Origin: CAZHZT01 sp964537285
GTDB taxonomy: Bacteria; Bacteroidota; Bacteroidia; Chitinophagales; Saprospiraceae
Assembly: GCA_964537285.1 (NCBI GenBank)
Contig: CAZHZT010000012.1
Location: forward strand, 1-64,000
DNA length: 64,000 nucleotides
Direction of reading: 5' to 3'
Shown: positions 1-8,565 of the stretch, in pieces
Numbering within the stretch: position 1 is the first letter of the stretch
Layout: every line of letters begins with the position of its first letter
The notes under the pieces: generated by a model
Seen by the model: the letters and a program-made list of their open reading frames with translations, nothing else
What the model was told of the DNA's origin: nothing
The model's database searches: none
Translations under genes and position numbers: made by a program

Positions 1-72
1 TTAACGCTTTTTGTCCCGAACTTGATTCGGGACAAAAAGCTAAATTGAATAAGGCTGGTCCTAATGTATTGA
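1..72. repeat. Dispersed repeat R, truncated copy with long hairpin
   Basis: This stretch matches 8694-8765 almost base for base. It is built around an inverted repeat with arms CTTTTTGTCCCGAA / TTCGGGACAAAAAG. The five-base loop (CTTGA) is the reverse complement of the loop in the copy near 8.7 kb (TCAAG). The left part of the repeat lies outside the window. Confidence 0.8.
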
Positions 73-97
73 AGTTCCACACAATTTGTTAAAGAAC
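71..97. repeat. Half-copy of the 110 bp GTTCTTTGAC hairpin element
   Basis: The sequence GAAGTTCCACACAATTTG followed by TTAAAGAAC is the distal arm of the long-hairpin element described at 6067-6175. The other arm is missing here. It lies directly upstream of the porin gene. Confidence 0.75.
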
Positions 98-123
98 GAG
101 GATAATTATGAAAAATCAAAGCA

Positions 124-1428
124 ATGAAATTTCATTTTTTACTTTTTTTACTTGTATTATTTAATCTCACTTTCACTCAGCTTCGAGCCCAGGAGAAGTT
201 CTCCAACTGGAACAAAACGTTAGAAGATTTCAAAATTGAGCCTTTTATGATGGTTCAGCTGTGGTCAAGCTATACCACAGATATGGAGGTTTATGACGAG
301 GAGAATGCGACCTACCTGGAAGCGGATGACCGTTTTAATTTTTTAGTGCGCAGAGCCAGGCTTGGATTCAGAGCAAACCCTTACAAAGGCATCCGTTTTA
401 CATTTGTAGGGGCTTATGATTTAATCGGCAGAGATGTATTAACAGGATTAATAGGCGGTACGAACAATGATTCCAAGCCTACATTTGGCATATGGGATGC
501 TTTTATGCAATGGCAAGTAAAGCCAGGCAATCAATCAATAAATGTAGTAGCCGGTTATTTCCGTCCTCAATTCAGTAGAGAAAGCATTACTTCGGGCTGG
601 TCAGTCAATTCCATGGAGAAGTCAATGTCTCAGAATTATATACGAAGGCATTTGGTAGGTTCAGGCCCTGGCCGGGCAGCAGGAATTAATATAGGAGGGC
701 TTATTTTAGGCGATAAAATAGGCCTAAATTATAATGTAGGAGTTTTTAATCCTGTTTATCACGATAACAATGGGAATTCAACGGGCTTGCAATCTGCCCC
801 CCTTGTAGCATCCCGGCTGGTTTTCTATTTGGGTGACCCAGAGCAAAAAAAATATAAAATCGGTTATGACATCAACTACTACGGTGAACGCCGGGGCCTA
901 TCCCTGGGGCTCGCCTACGCTTATCAAGCCTCTACCGATCTTTTTGACGCCAGTGAAGCCATCGGCCTCGACCTCCTATTCAATTGGGGGCCTTTAAATA
1001 TTGATGCCGACTGGAACTTCATGGCGCGGGACGGAATGTTTGAGGCAGAGAATATTTCTTCCAGAAACATAGATTACGCCTCTAATACCGGGCATATTCG
1101 GTTGGGATATAACATAATCATCGATGACAACATCTTTCTGGAACCCACTTTTATGATGATGCAATTCAATGGGGGGCTGAGCACCGAAGAACAAGCCAAT
1201 GCCAAAGCCTTAGGCGCTTTTTCCGGGGAGGAAAAGACTTATGACGCCGGGATTAATTGGTATATCAACAAAAAGCGATTGAAGTTAATGCTTCACTATA
1301 CCTGGAGAAAGGGAAATGCAGGTGCTGCAGGTGATGCCGCTACGGTTAATCAATTTTTTAGCCAGAACAGTGTAGGGGCTATTCGCCGGGGCAACTGGTT
1401 GGGGCTAGGCTTGAATGCGATTTTTTAG
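124..1428 (+). CDS. Outer-membrane porin (OprO/OprP-like)
   Basis: A 434-residue protein with a cleavable signal peptide (about residues 1-22, ending RAQ) followed by alternating beta-strand sequence to a C-terminal aromatic residue (LNAIF), as expected of an outer-membrane beta-barrel. The motif RRARLGFRANPYKG and the barrel pattern resemble phosphate-selective porins O/P, but the substrate cannot be read from the sequence. An ATG at 108 opens a different, short frame, so 124 is the start that gives the signal peptide. A remnant of the 110 bp hairpin family sits immediately upstream. Confidence 0.75.
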   Translation: MKFHFLLFLLVLFNLTFTQLRAQEKFSNWNKTLEDFKIEPFMMVQLWSSYTTDMEVYDEENATYLEADDRFNFLVRRARLGFRANPYKGIRFTFVGAYDLIGRDVLTGLIGGTNNDSKPTFGIWDAFMQWQVKPGNQSINVVAGYFRPQFSRESITSGWSVNSMEKSMSQNYIRRHLVGSGPGRAAGINIGGLILGDKIGLNYNVGVFNPVYHDNNGNSTGLQSAPLVASRLVFYLGDPEQKKYKIGYDINYYGERRGLSLGLAYAYQASTDLFDASEAIGLDLLFNWGPLNIDADWNFMARDGMFEAENISSRNIDYASNTGHIRLGYNIIIDDNIFLEPTFMMMQFNGGLSTEEQANAKALGAFSGEEKTYDAGINWYINKKRLKLMLHYTWRKGNAGAAGDAATVNQFFSQNSVGAIRRGNWLGLGLNAIF

Positions 1429-1497
1429 ACTTTAAGCCCGGATCTTGCTTACCCGGATTTAAACCTCTCGCTAGCGGGGCTTCATTTTTAAGTACCT

Positions 1498-1568
1498 TAC
1501 TTTTGAGTCTCATCTGATTGGAAATCCGCACAAACTTATCAAAATCGTTTTAAAATTCCGTACTTTTG
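1498..1568 (+). promoter_or_regulatory. Duplicated -7-like element upstream of the VIT1-like gene
   Basis: TACTTTTG, matching the Bacteroidota -7 consensus TAnnTTTG, occurs at 1498-1505 and again at 1561-1568. Each copy is followed by a near-identical GAGYCTCATC. The downstream copy is about 23 bp before the ATG. No clear -33 TTTG is visible. Confidence 0.4.
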
Positions 1569-1590
1569 AGCCTCATCAATCGGGCAAACA

Positions 1591-2334
1591 ATGGAAAGTA
1601 ATCCAAGCCGAAAAGAGCGCTTAAATGAGACTAAAACGAAGAAATTCGTCAATAAATACCAGGAGTACCTTGGAGAATTCGTATACGGAGGTATTGACGG
1701 AAGTGTAACCACTTTCGCCGTAGTAGCGGGATCCGTGGGCGCCAATCTGGACAGTGCCGTAATTCTCATCCTGGGCTTTGCCAACCTTTTGGCTGACGGC
1801 TTCGCCATGTCCGTCGGCGCTTACCTGTCTTCTCAATCCGAACACCACAATCACGATAAACATCAGAAAATCGAAAGAACTGAATTAGAGGTTCATCCTG
1901 AAAATGCCCGGAATATCGTCCGTAACATATATAAGGGAAAAGGCTTTGAAGGAAAGCTTCTCGATCAAGTTGTAGAAGTTATCACCTCCGACAAGGATCG
2001 CTGGGCTGATGTTATTATGAAAGAAGAGTTGGAATTACACAGAGATAGCAAGTCTCCTTTTGCAGTAGGAGCTGTAACCTATTTTTCCTTCATCTTGATC
2101 GGCCTCATTCCATTGATTGTATATGTACTGGATTATATTGTAGGAGGGTTGCCTCAAAAGTTCTTCTACACCTGCTTACTAACCGGGCTCGCCTTTTTTG
2201 GAATTGGGTTGCTCAAAACTTATGTAACAGAGACCAGCCGTATTAAAGGGATTATCGAAACGCTTATTTTGGGAGCTATTGCGGCGGGCGTGTCTTACTT
2301 TGTAGGGGATATACTTGAAGGGATACTTTCTTAA
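1591..2334 (+). CDS. VIT1/CCC1-family iron/manganese transporter
   Basis: A 247-residue membrane protein. An N-terminal segment with YGGIDGSVTTFAVVAGSVGA is the signature of the VIT1/CCC1 family, followed by a second membrane helix (LADGFAMSVGAYLSSQSE). A charged cytosolic region with His-rich HHNHDKH (about residues 84-90) follows, then three C-terminal helices. Family members move Fe2+ or Mn2+ out of the cytosol, and the acidic/His middle region corresponds to the metal-binding domain. Bacterial members sometimes carry a ferritin-like domain; none is present here. Confidence 0.9.
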   Translation: MESNPSRKERLNETKTKKFVNKYQEYLGEFVYGGIDGSVTTFAVVAGSVGANLDSAVILILGFANLLADGFAMSVGAYLSSQSEHHNHDKHQKIERTELEVHPENARNIVRNIYKGKGFEGKLLDQVVEVITSDKDRWADVIMKEELELHRDSKSPFAVGAVTYFSFILIGLIPLIVYVLDYIVGGLPQKFFYTCLLTGLAFFGIGLLKTYVTETSRIKGIIETLILGAIAAGVSYFVGDILEGILS

Positions 2335-2335
2335 A

Positions 2336-2434
2336 AACGGAGAACGGAACGCGGGAAACGGAACGCGGAGAACGGGAAAGAAGAAGCGAAACTGTTTGCG
2401 AAGGAGCTACAAAACACCAGTGCTTCAGGAACTA
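2336..2434. repeat. Degenerate GGAACGGG tandem repeats plus a half hairpin
   Basis: Positions 2336-2380 are imperfect repeats of a GGAACG(C)GG unit, related to those at 3461-3485 and 51271-51348. At 2419-2434 lies AGTGCTTCAGGAACTA, the left arm of the hairpin found complete at 5911-5957. No gene is visible here. Confidence 0.55.
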
Positions 2435-2484
2435 CCTCAATATAAAAACCTCTCCCTATACTTTTACTTATGAACATAATTTCA

Positions 2485-2492
2485 TATCTTTG
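2485..2492 (+). promoter_or_regulatory. Candidate -7 element for the DUF1641-SQR genes
   Basis: TATCTTTG fits TAnnTTTG and lies 93 bp before the ATG at 2585. No good -33 TTTG is seen at the usual spacing. Confidence 0.4.
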
Positions 2493-2584
2493 TATTTAGA
2501 TATAAAATTTTAATTGGCATCAACATTTTTTCAACAAATGAAAATTGCCAATATGATCAATAATTAAAGTAAAATACTCGTCAT

Positions 2585-3451
2585 ATGAACACAAATGGCA
2601 ATACCCCTGCCCACTGGCAAGAATCTGAAGCCGGACAGCAGCTGATGGAGCGTTTTAGCAATGAGAAAACCCTCAGAGCACTGGACCATCTCCTCGCAAG
2701 AATCGATACCCTCGAAAAAGCCGTCGAAAATCTAACCACTATGCTCTCCCAGGCGCCCGGTATGATTGCCATGGCTGCTGATAGTATTGATGAAGCCTAT
2801 AAAGAAGCTAAAACTCATGATATCAATATCGAAGAGCGACTGGCCAATGCCCTTCATTTGGCAGAGAAGCTGACAGCCCCCGAGATGGTTGAAAAAATTA
2901 ACAATTTCATGGCGTTTGCCGATCAAGCCCCCGGGCTTGTCAGCATGGCTATCGATGCAACTGATGAAGCTTATCGAAAAGCGGCTGAGCATGGGGTCAA
3001 CCTTGATGAGCGCATTGGCTCCGCACTTCAACTTACCGAAAAGATTACTCAACCTCAAATGGTGGAAAAATTCAATCAACTGATAGAACTCTCGGAGCAA
3101 GCTCCCGGCCTTGCCGCTATGCTCGTAGATACCATTGATGAGGCTTACCGTAAAGCTATTGAACAAGGCCTTGACCTGGAAACTTTGGGCACGCAAGGCG
3201 TACAAGTGTTGAAGCAACTGTCTACCGTACTTGCCTCAGAAGAGTTTAGCGCACTGATGAATAGCCAGGTACTTTCACCCAATACCCTGTCTATTGTATC
3301 AACAGTCGGGGAAGCATTGGTGGAAAGTCACGACCAACCGATTAAGAAAGTTGGCTTATTCGGTACACTTCGCGCACTTAACGACCCCGACCGCCAAAAA
3401 GCATTGGGCTATATCATGGGCTTTGTTAAAGAACTCGGTAAACGTCTATAA
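2585..3451 (+). CDS. DUF1641-domain protein with internal triplication
   Basis: A 288-residue soluble, alpha-helical protein. Residues 57-114, 115-172 and 173-212 are tandem copies of a 58-residue unit beginning APG(M/L) and containing (I/T)DEAY(R/K)(E/K)A; the third is shortened. The C-terminus (VGLFGTLRALNDPDRQKALGY) is the conserved end of DUF1641. Genes of this family are often found beside sulfide:quinone oxidoreductase, as here, with SQR 136 bp downstream on the same strand. A partner role in sulfide oxidation is inferred from position; the biochemical function is unknown. Confidence 0.8.
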   Translation: MNTNGNTPAHWQESEAGQQLMERFSNEKTLRALDHLLARIDTLEKAVENLTTMLSQAPGMIAMAADSIDEAYKEAKTHDINIEERLANALHLAEKLTAPEMVEKINNFMAFADQAPGLVSMAIDATDEAYRKAAEHGVNLDERIGSALQLTEKITQPQMVEKFNQLIELSEQAPGLAAMLVDTIDEAYRKAIEQGLDLETLGTQGVQVLKQLSTVLASEEFSALMNSQVLSPNTLSIVSTVGEALVESHDQPIKKVGLFGTLRALNDPDRQKALGYIMGFVKELGKRL

Positions 3452-3460
3452 ACCTGATTT

Positions 3461-3485
3461 CGGGGAACGGGGAACGGGGAACGGA
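3461..3485. repeat. Short GGGGAAC tandem repeat
   Basis: Three to four head-to-tail copies of CGGGGAA/ACGGGGA follow the DUF1641 stop codon. Related units occur at 2336-2380 and 51271-51348. Confidence 0.6.
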
Positions 3486-3516
3486 ATGACAGGAGTTTTT
3501 TTCTTTAAAAAAGATC

Positions 3517-3549
3517 GTTCTTTGAGAAATTGTGTAGAACTTCAAAATA
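3517..3549. repeat. Half-copy of the 110 bp hairpin element
   Basis: GTTCTTTGAGAAATTGTG followed by TAGAACTTCAAAAT matches the proximal arm of the family, with two substitutions. The distal arm is absent. It lies between the DUF1641 and SQR genes. Confidence 0.7.
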
Positions 3550-3587
3550 TTATTAATAAAATTTGATCATTTACAATAAAACTAGTC

Positions 3588-4793
3588 ATGGCACATTATC
3601 AAGTAGTTATAGTAGGAGGAGGAAGCGCAGGCTTAACGGTTGCCTCTCAATTGCGTAATAAACCTGAGCCACCGGAAGTGGCCATTATTGATCCCGCTGA
3701 AAAGCACTTTTACCAACCCTTATGGACGTTGATCGGGGCTGGCGTTTTTCCTAAAGAAGAGTCAATGCGTCACGAAGCGGATTTTATTCCTGATGGTGCT
3801 ACCTGGATAAAAGAATATGTCAGTACTTTCGATCCGGATAATAATTCCCTTACCCTTAAAAATGGCGAGCTTATTTCTTATGACTATTTGGTTGTCGCTG
3901 CCGGAATCCAAATTGATTGGGATAAAATTCCCGGGCTAAAGGAAAGCGTGGGCAAACCTGGTTCGGGCGTTTGCAGTAACTATTCTTATGACACCGTTGA
4001 TTCTACTTACGAGAATATTCAAAAACTCAAAAAAGGGACGGCCCTTTTTACGCATCCTGCTACGCCGATCAAGTGTGGCGGTGCCCCTATAAAGATCACT
4101 TACCTGGCTTCAGATTACTGGCGCAAACACAGCGTGCTGCACAATATTGATGTAAAGTTCATTAAAGGGGGCCCGGGCATCTTCGCTGTTCCTAAATATG
4201 CTAATACATTGACCAAAGTAGCTGATCGCTACGGCGTTGACCGAATCTGGAATACGGATCTAGTTGAATTGAAACCGGATAGTAAAGAAGCCGTTTTCAA
4301 GCACCTGGAAACTGGTGAGCAATCAACCATTGCTTATGACATGATTCATGTCACACCTCCAATGAGCGCACCGGATTTTATCAAAACCAGCCCCCTCGCT
4401 GCTTCAACGGGTTGGGTGGAAGTAGATAAAGCAACAACTCAACACGTTCGTTACAGCAATGTATTCGCACTTGGCGATTGCAGTAACCTGCCAACATCCA
4501 AAACCGGAGCGGCCATTCGCAAACAAGCGCCTACCACCGTTGCCAATTTAATGGCTTTAATCGAAGGAAAAGTGAATGGTCAGGGCTTGCCTAAGCATTA
4601 TAATGGCTATACCTCTTGCCCGTTGGTAACCGGATACGGAAGCCTTATACTTGCTGAATTTGATTATGACAAACAGCCTATGGAGTCTTTCCCATTTAAC
4701 CAGGCTGAAGAGCGTTATAGTATGTATGCATTGAAAGCGTATGGCCTGCCGCGGATCTACTGGCATGGTATGTTAAGAGGAAGAGAGTTCTAG
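3588..4793 (+). CDS. sqr: Sulfide:quinone oxidoreductase (SQRDL-like)
   Basis: A 401-residue FAD-dependent disulfide oxidoreductase. VIVGGGSAGL at residues 7-16 is the FAD dinucleotide-binding glycine motif. IKCGGAP (Cys163) and TSCPLVTGYG (Cys344) match the two catalytic cysteines of the mitochondrial-type (SQRDL) enzymes that hold the sulfur bridge. Cys129 (GVCSNYS) is a third cysteine in the same region. The family oxidises H2S to sulfane sulfur and passes electrons to the quinone pool from the membrane face. Neighbours (DUF1641, MBL-rhodanese fusions, rhodaneses) support sulfide oxidation or detoxification. A strong hairpin terminator follows the stop codon. Confidence 0.92.
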   Translation: MAHYQVVIVGGGSAGLTVASQLRNKPEPPEVAIIDPAEKHFYQPLWTLIGAGVFPKEESMRHEADFIPDGATWIKEYVSTFDPDNNSLTLKNGELISYDYLVVAAGIQIDWDKIPGLKESVGKPGSGVCSNYSYDTVDSTYENIQKLKKGTALFTHPATPIKCGGAPIKITYLASDYWRKHSVLHNIDVKFIKGGPGIFAVPKYANTLTKVADRYGVDRIWNTDLVELKPDSKEAVFKHLETGEQSTIAYDMIHVTPPMSAPDFIKTSPLAASTGWVEVDKATTQHVRYSNVFALGDCSNLPTSKTGAAIRKQAPTTVANLMALIEGKVNGQGLPKHYNGYTSCPLVTGYGSLILAEFDYDKQPMESFPFNQAEERYSMYALKAYGLPRIYWHGMLRGREF

Positions 4794-4795
4794 AG

Positions 4796-4856
4796 GAAAA
4801 AGAATAAAAAAAAGGGGGCTTGCCGTTGGCAAGCCCCCTTTTTTTTATTCTTTTTC
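4796..4856. terminator. Bidirectional terminator, perfect palindrome
   Basis: Perfect 29 bp arms (4796-4824 and 4828-4856) with a 3-base loop and core AAGGGGGCTTGCC. The stem is flanked by A- and T-runs on both sides. It sits between the convergent SQR and ChaN-like genes and can serve both. Confidence 0.9.
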
Positions 4857-4860
4857 CTTC

Positions 4861-5742
4861 TTAATATGTAGTAGTCATATCGGAAGGCACACACAATATA
4901 AAATCAGCCGTTCCTATATGTTCTTCTTCGAGTTTTTCCAGGCTATCCTGGCTGACAGTAGTGATCGTTTTCAGATTAATATCAGGATTTTTTTGTTTTA
5001 TATACCAAACAATTCCTTCAAAATTATTAGAATGATAACTTCCATTAAAATGGATGAAAATATTAGAAGGCTTCCAGTTTTTTAACACAAAATAGGCCAT
5101 GGTAGCATCTTTTATAGCCTGAGCCTTCGGGAAGTTTTCATTACCCGGCATAGAATGTTCGCCAACTCCGGTCATTAAATTTTTGTAGCCAGGAAGTTCC
5201 AGATCAATTTCTAACGGTAAGGGAGCTATATAACCTTTAGCCTCCTTGCTAAGTCCGTCTAAAGATTCAATACCTTTTTTAAAGACCATGCTAGCATACC
5301 TGCGTGGGATATTTGTCGCAATGAAAGGAATATTATTGGTTTTAGCAAATTCTACAATTGGCTTGTAATCAGTGGAGTAATTATTCCAAAGCTTAGCTTC
5401 TTCCTTAAAGTTGCGCTCCGAAATCTCGTCGTTTAAATATTCATTTAAAATCAATTGATCATCTGATTCGAACATTTCCGCACCGAGCACTAGTTTATCG
5501 CCCGTCTCTTCAAAGACAGCTTTTGTAAGCTGGAGTTCCATCCAATGGGCAATTGGATTGTTGTGGCTTTCACCAAAGAAAACCAATTCACTTTTATTCA
5601 ATACTTTAACCATTTCACTGAACTCAACTTCTTTTCCTTTGGAATTGAATAATCGATACGCAGGCAAATCCTGAGCAAATACGTTTAAAGAAAAGCAAAA
5701 TATCATTCCAAGCACCGTAAAGATTTTTGATGGGAGACGCAT
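4861..5742 (-). CDS. ChaN-like (DUF399, Tiki superfamily) secreted protein
   Basis: A 293-residue protein with a signal peptide (about residues 1-23, ending VFAQ). It contains FFGESHNNPIAHWMELQL, the GExH-type motif of ChaN/DUF399, then GAEMFESDDQ and IFIHFNGSYHSN, which are conserved in the same family. ChaN of Campylobacter is an iron-regulated haem-binding lipoprotein; related Tiki-like proteins are metallopeptidases. The exact role here cannot be decided. The gene converges on SQR and is separated from the exported pirin by two copies of the 110 bp hairpin. Confidence 0.8.
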   Translation of the reverse strand: MRLPSKIFTVLGMIFCFSLNVFAQDLPAYRLFNSKGKEVEFSEMVKVLNKSELVFFGESHNNPIAHWMELQLTKAVFEETGDKLVLGAEMFESDDQLILNEYLNDEISERNFKEEAKLWNNYSTDYKPIVEFAKTNNIPFIATNIPRRYASMVFKKGIESLDGLSKEAKGYIAPLPLEIDLELPGYKNLMTGVGEHSMPGNENFPKAQAIKDATMAYFVLKNWKPSNIFIHFNGSYHSNNFEGIVWYIKQKNPDINLKTITTVSQDSLEKLEEEHIGTADFILCVPSDMTTTY

Positions 5743-5767
5743 AATTACCTGTTTTATTAAAATAATC

Positions 5768-5877
5768 GTTCTTTGACAAATTGTGTGGAGTTTAAAAATG
5801 ATAAAACCTGAATGCCCTGGTGGCTGAAGGGCTTATCATTTTTAAACTTCATTTTATCACAATTTATGCCAAAGAAC
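5768..5877. repeat. 110 bp long-hairpin element, copy A (GAGTTTAAAAA subfamily)
   Basis: It opens with GTTCTTTGACAAATTGTG and closes with CACAATTTATGCCAAAGAAC. The inner stem is GAGTTTAAAAATGATAA paired with TTATCATTTTTAAACTT. The central segment contains GAATGCCC and GGCTGAAGG. See the finding on this family. Confidence 0.9.
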
Positions 5878-5910
5878 CAAAACAATATGGCAAAATCCTA
5901 ATTTTTGCCT

Positions 5911-5957
5911 AGTGCTTCAGGAACTAAATCCTTGATGGCTTTAGTTCCTGAAGCACT
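5911..5957. repeat. Hairpin AGTGCTTCAGGAACTAAA
   Basis: Perfect 18 bp arms (5911-5928 and 5940-5957). The left arm also occurs alone at 2419-2434, so this is a dispersed element and not only a local stem. Confidence 0.7.
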
Positions 5958-6007
5958 GGTTAACCTATATATCAATTTCTATACCAGATAGTTCAACTCA
6001 GAATATT

Positions 6008-6063
6008 CTTTTATCAAAAAAAAGGAGGCTTTGCTTGCAAAGCCTCCTTTTTTTTGATAAAAG
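6008..6063 (-). terminator. Perfect-palindrome terminator after the pirin gene
   Basis: Perfect 27 bp arms (6008-6034 and 6037-6063) with a 2-base loop. The core is GGAGGCTTTGC flanked by eight A's and eight T's. For the minus-strand pirin transcript this lies about 140 bp past the stop codon. Confidence 0.8.
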
Positions 6064-6066
6064 AGC

Positions 6067-6175
6067 GTTCTTTGACAAATTGTGTGGAACTTCAAAATGA
6101 TAACCCTTGAATGCCCTTGTGGCTGAAAGGGTTATCATTTTGAAGTTCTATTTTCCACAATTTATGTCAAAGAAC
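6067..6175. repeat. 110 bp long-hairpin element, copy B (GAACTTCAAAA subfamily)
   Basis: 109 bp from GTTCTTTGACAAATTGTG to the complementary TTTATGTCAAAGAAC. Inner stem GAACTTCAAAATGATAACCC pairs with GGGTTATCATTTTGAAGTTC. The central loop region reads TTGAATGCCCTTGTGGCTGA. Confidence 0.92.
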
Positions 6176-6197
6176 TTAAAAGAGTAGTCTGAATTGG

Positions 6198-7157
6198 CTA
6201 ATTCACCAAATCCGGATCCCCCATTTTACCCATTTGATAATCCATGATAACCCGGCGAATCTGAGCCTCACTGTTCATTACAAAAGGACCGTAAGAGAAC
6301 ACAGGTTCGTTGAGGGGCTGGCCTCCCAGCAAAAGAAATTCAGCACCTTCCTTACAATACATTCTTACATTACTTTCTCCTCTCTGATAAAGGGCAATCC
6401 GGCCTTCTTTAAGTTGTTGTTGCCCTTCTAATTCAAGACGCCCTCCGATGGCATAAATAAACGCATTGTGTGAAGGTTCCGTAGGAATATCCAAACGGCT
6501 ATCAGCATTCATTTTTATGTGGTAATAAAAGGCAGGAGACAACAACTCAATCTTGGAAGCCACTCCAAAGAGGTCTCCTAAGATTACTTTTATGGTGTAT
6601 TTATCCGAATTGATCGTTCCCATATCCTTTTCACGATAAACAGCAGTAGAAGGATCAATAAATTTATATTTGGCAGGCATATTAAGCCATATTTGGAACC
6701 CATGCTGCTTTCCGCCTTCGTCATACAGCTTTTGTCCGGTTTCTTCCATGTGAATGGCTCCCCTTCCGGAGCTGAACATCATAAATTCCCCTTGCTCGAT
6801 TTGAAAATCGTAATTTAAACTGTCTTTATGGTGGCCACTACCAGAAAGCAGATAAGTGGTTGGAACTACCCCCGCATGTGGATGCGCATCTACTCTTAAT
6901 GGATCGGCTCCCGGATTTAAATCAACAGGGCCAAACTCATCGAAAAGAACATAAGGCGAAACATGATCCAGATGATTTCCGGCAAATGCTCTCAGGATAG
7001 GCAAAGTACCCACCTTTGTTCTATCGGCATTCAAAATTCTATAGATCTTACGTTCGGCAGAACTATCAATCATGCCTGACTTGCCCACCAAGGCAGATGC
7101 TCCGGCAATGGAAGCTCCTATGATGGCCGAACCTTTTATAAATTCACGACGCTTCAT
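6198..7157 (-). CDS. Pirin-family protein with a Tat-like signal
   Basis: A 319-residue pirin. The N-terminal cupin carries VDAHPHAGVVPTTYLLSGSG and HHKDSL, with GEFMMFSSGRGAIHMEE after it; these supply the His/Glu metal ligands of pirins. Pirins are usually cytosolic iron-binding cupins, some with quercetinase activity. This one begins MKRREFIKGSAIIGASIAGA, a twin-arginine motif followed by a hydrophobic stretch, so it is probably exported folded to the periplasm. The start at 7157 is the only one that includes this signal. Confidence 0.85.
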   Translation of the reverse strand: MKRREFIKGSAIIGASIAGASALVGKSGMIDSSAERKIYRILNADRTKVGTLPILRAFAGNHLDHVSPYVLFDEFGPVDLNPGADPLRVDAHPHAGVVPTTYLLSGSGHHKDSLNYDFQIEQGEFMMFSSGRGAIHMEETGQKLYDEGGKQHGFQIWLNMPAKYKFIDPSTAVYREKDMGTINSDKYTIKVILGDLFGVASKIELLSPAFYYHIKMNADSRLDIPTEPSHNAFIYAIGGRLELEGQQQLKEGRIALYQRGESNVRMYCKEGAEFLLLGGQPLNEPVFSYGPFVMNSEAQIRRVIMDYQMGKMGDPDLVN

Positions 7158-7258
7158 AATATTTTTAAATTTGATGTATAAACATCAATTACACTGAATT
7201 GGTTTAATAATCACGCTGTTCAAAACGCAATTCGCTACCGGAGGCAGAATAGACTTTA

Positions 7259-7323
7259 TTGTAAGGCGGTTCGTTTTTTCCATTTTTTCTTCGAAAAAAT
7301 GGAAAAAACGAACCGCCTTACAA
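7259..7323. repeat. Perfect palindrome with 30 bp arms
   Basis: Arms 7259-7288 and 7294-7323 are perfectly complementary, with a CTTCG loop. The stem carries GTAAGGCGGTTCG. The downstream flank AACAAAATTTCTTTACC resembles flanks of the palindromes at 40465 and 41985. It lies in the 297 bp between divergent genes, which otherwise shows nothing clear. Confidence 0.85.
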
Positions 7324-7454
7324 ACAAAATTTCTTTACCGGGGGGAAAAGAACTATTTTTTGAACAACTTGATTATTAAAATTTTACCCTTTTCCTTTCC
7401 AACTTACAAAATTCTCTCCTATATTGAACTAAAGTTGACTTCATTTTATAAAAT

Positions 7455-8561
7455 ATGAAACAGATTTACATTGCCGCTTCAGGAGAACACATGGGGAAAA
7501 CAACCTGTACCCTTGGATTATCAGCCAGCCTGAAAGAGATGGGCATCAATGTCGGCTATTGCAAGCCCGTAGGGCAGAAACATATGGTCATTAATGACCA
7601 ACTAGCAGACAAGGACGCAGTTCTTTTTGGTAGTGCCCTGGACTTTGAAGTGGAACCAGAAATCCATAGCCCGGTTATTTTAGCTTCAGGGGTAACAGCA
7701 AATTATATTGATAACCCTGAAAAATTTAACTTCAAAGAGGATATTTTAAGAGCGAAAGCACTCTTGGAAAGTAAGCACGAAGCGATCGTTTTTGAAGGAA
7801 CCGGCCACCCCGGAGTAGGGAGTATAATTGATTTCAGTAATGCCGCAGTAGCCAAGCTTTTAGGGGCCGATGTTATCCTGATCGTACAAGGGGGCATTGG
7901 AAGAACCATTGACCGGCTCAATATTAGTATGGCTTTATTCCGCGAAGAAGGTGTTAATATCCGCGGGGTTATCATTAACAAAGTACATGAAGATAAACTA
8001 GAGCGCGTCAAACACTATAACGCCAAAAAACTGAAGCAGATGGGCATCCCCCTTCTGGGCGTACTTCCTTATGACCGCACCCTTTCTTTTCCAATTATGC
8101 ATACCGTTTGCAAGGCCGTAAAGGGCAAAGTGGTTTTCAACGGGCAAGGAATGGGCAACCAAATAGAGGAAATTCTTGCAGGCTCCCTTATTGAAATTGA
8201 TGAATTTACCTATCTTAGAAATATTCTGCTCGTCGTAAACCAGTCTCGTTTTAGAGAAGCCCTCAACAAGATCAAACAACAATTAACAGAACGAAAACTC
8301 GAGGAACCGCCTCTAAGCGGCATCATCATTACCGGTGACGGGCGCCACAATAAATGGTATACAAGCGAATCCCTAATGGATTCCTATATCGATGAACACC
8401 AAATCCCCGTCATCACAACTACCTATGATACATATGATACTGTAGTAAAAATCAGCCAGATTGAAGTAAAAATCAATACTCAAACTCCCTGGAAGGTAAA
8501 GCGCGCTATTCAATTGATACAGGATAATATAGATGTAGAGAAACTCTACAATGAACTGTAG
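7455..8561 (+). CDS. BioD-like P-loop NTPase with DRTGG domain
   Basis: A 368-residue protein. Residues 1-210 form a SIMIBI-class P-loop domain: the Walker A-like GEHMGKTTC is at residues 10-18 and FEGTGHPGVG provides the switch region, as in dethiobiotin synthase. Residues 220-330 match the DRTGG domain. This arrangement is that of the N-terminal part of long phosphotransacetylases, without the catalytic Pta domain, and it also occurs as a stand-alone regulatory-type protein. No substrate can be assigned. Confidence 0.75.
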   Translation: MKQIYIAASGEHMGKTTCTLGLSASLKEMGINVGYCKPVGQKHMVINDQLADKDAVLFGSALDFEVEPEIHSPVILASGVTANYIDNPEKFNFKEDILRAKALLESKHEAIVFEGTGHPGVGSIIDFSNAAVAKLLGADVILIVQGGIGRTIDRLNISMALFREEGVNIRGVIINKVHEDKLERVKHYNAKKLKQMGIPLLGVLPYDRTLSFPIMHTVCKAVKGKVVFNGQGMGNQIEEILAGSLIEIDEFTYLRNILLVVNQSRFREALNKIKQQLTERKLEEPPLSGIIITGDGRHNKWYTSESLMDSYIDEHQIPVITTTYDTYDTVVKISQIEVKINTQTPWKVKRAIQLIQDNIDVEKLYNEL

Positions 8562-8565
8562 AAAC

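Noticed and set aside
2732..3217. Long minus-strand frame of 161 codons opposite the DUF1641 gene
   Set aside because: It mirrors the three tandem repeats on the opposite strand; it has no domain and no promoter.
6067..6175. The 110 bp hairpin read as a riboswitch or attenuator
   Set aside because: Copies occur in both orientations, upstream and downstream of unrelated genes, so a cis-acting leader role is not supported for the family as a whole.
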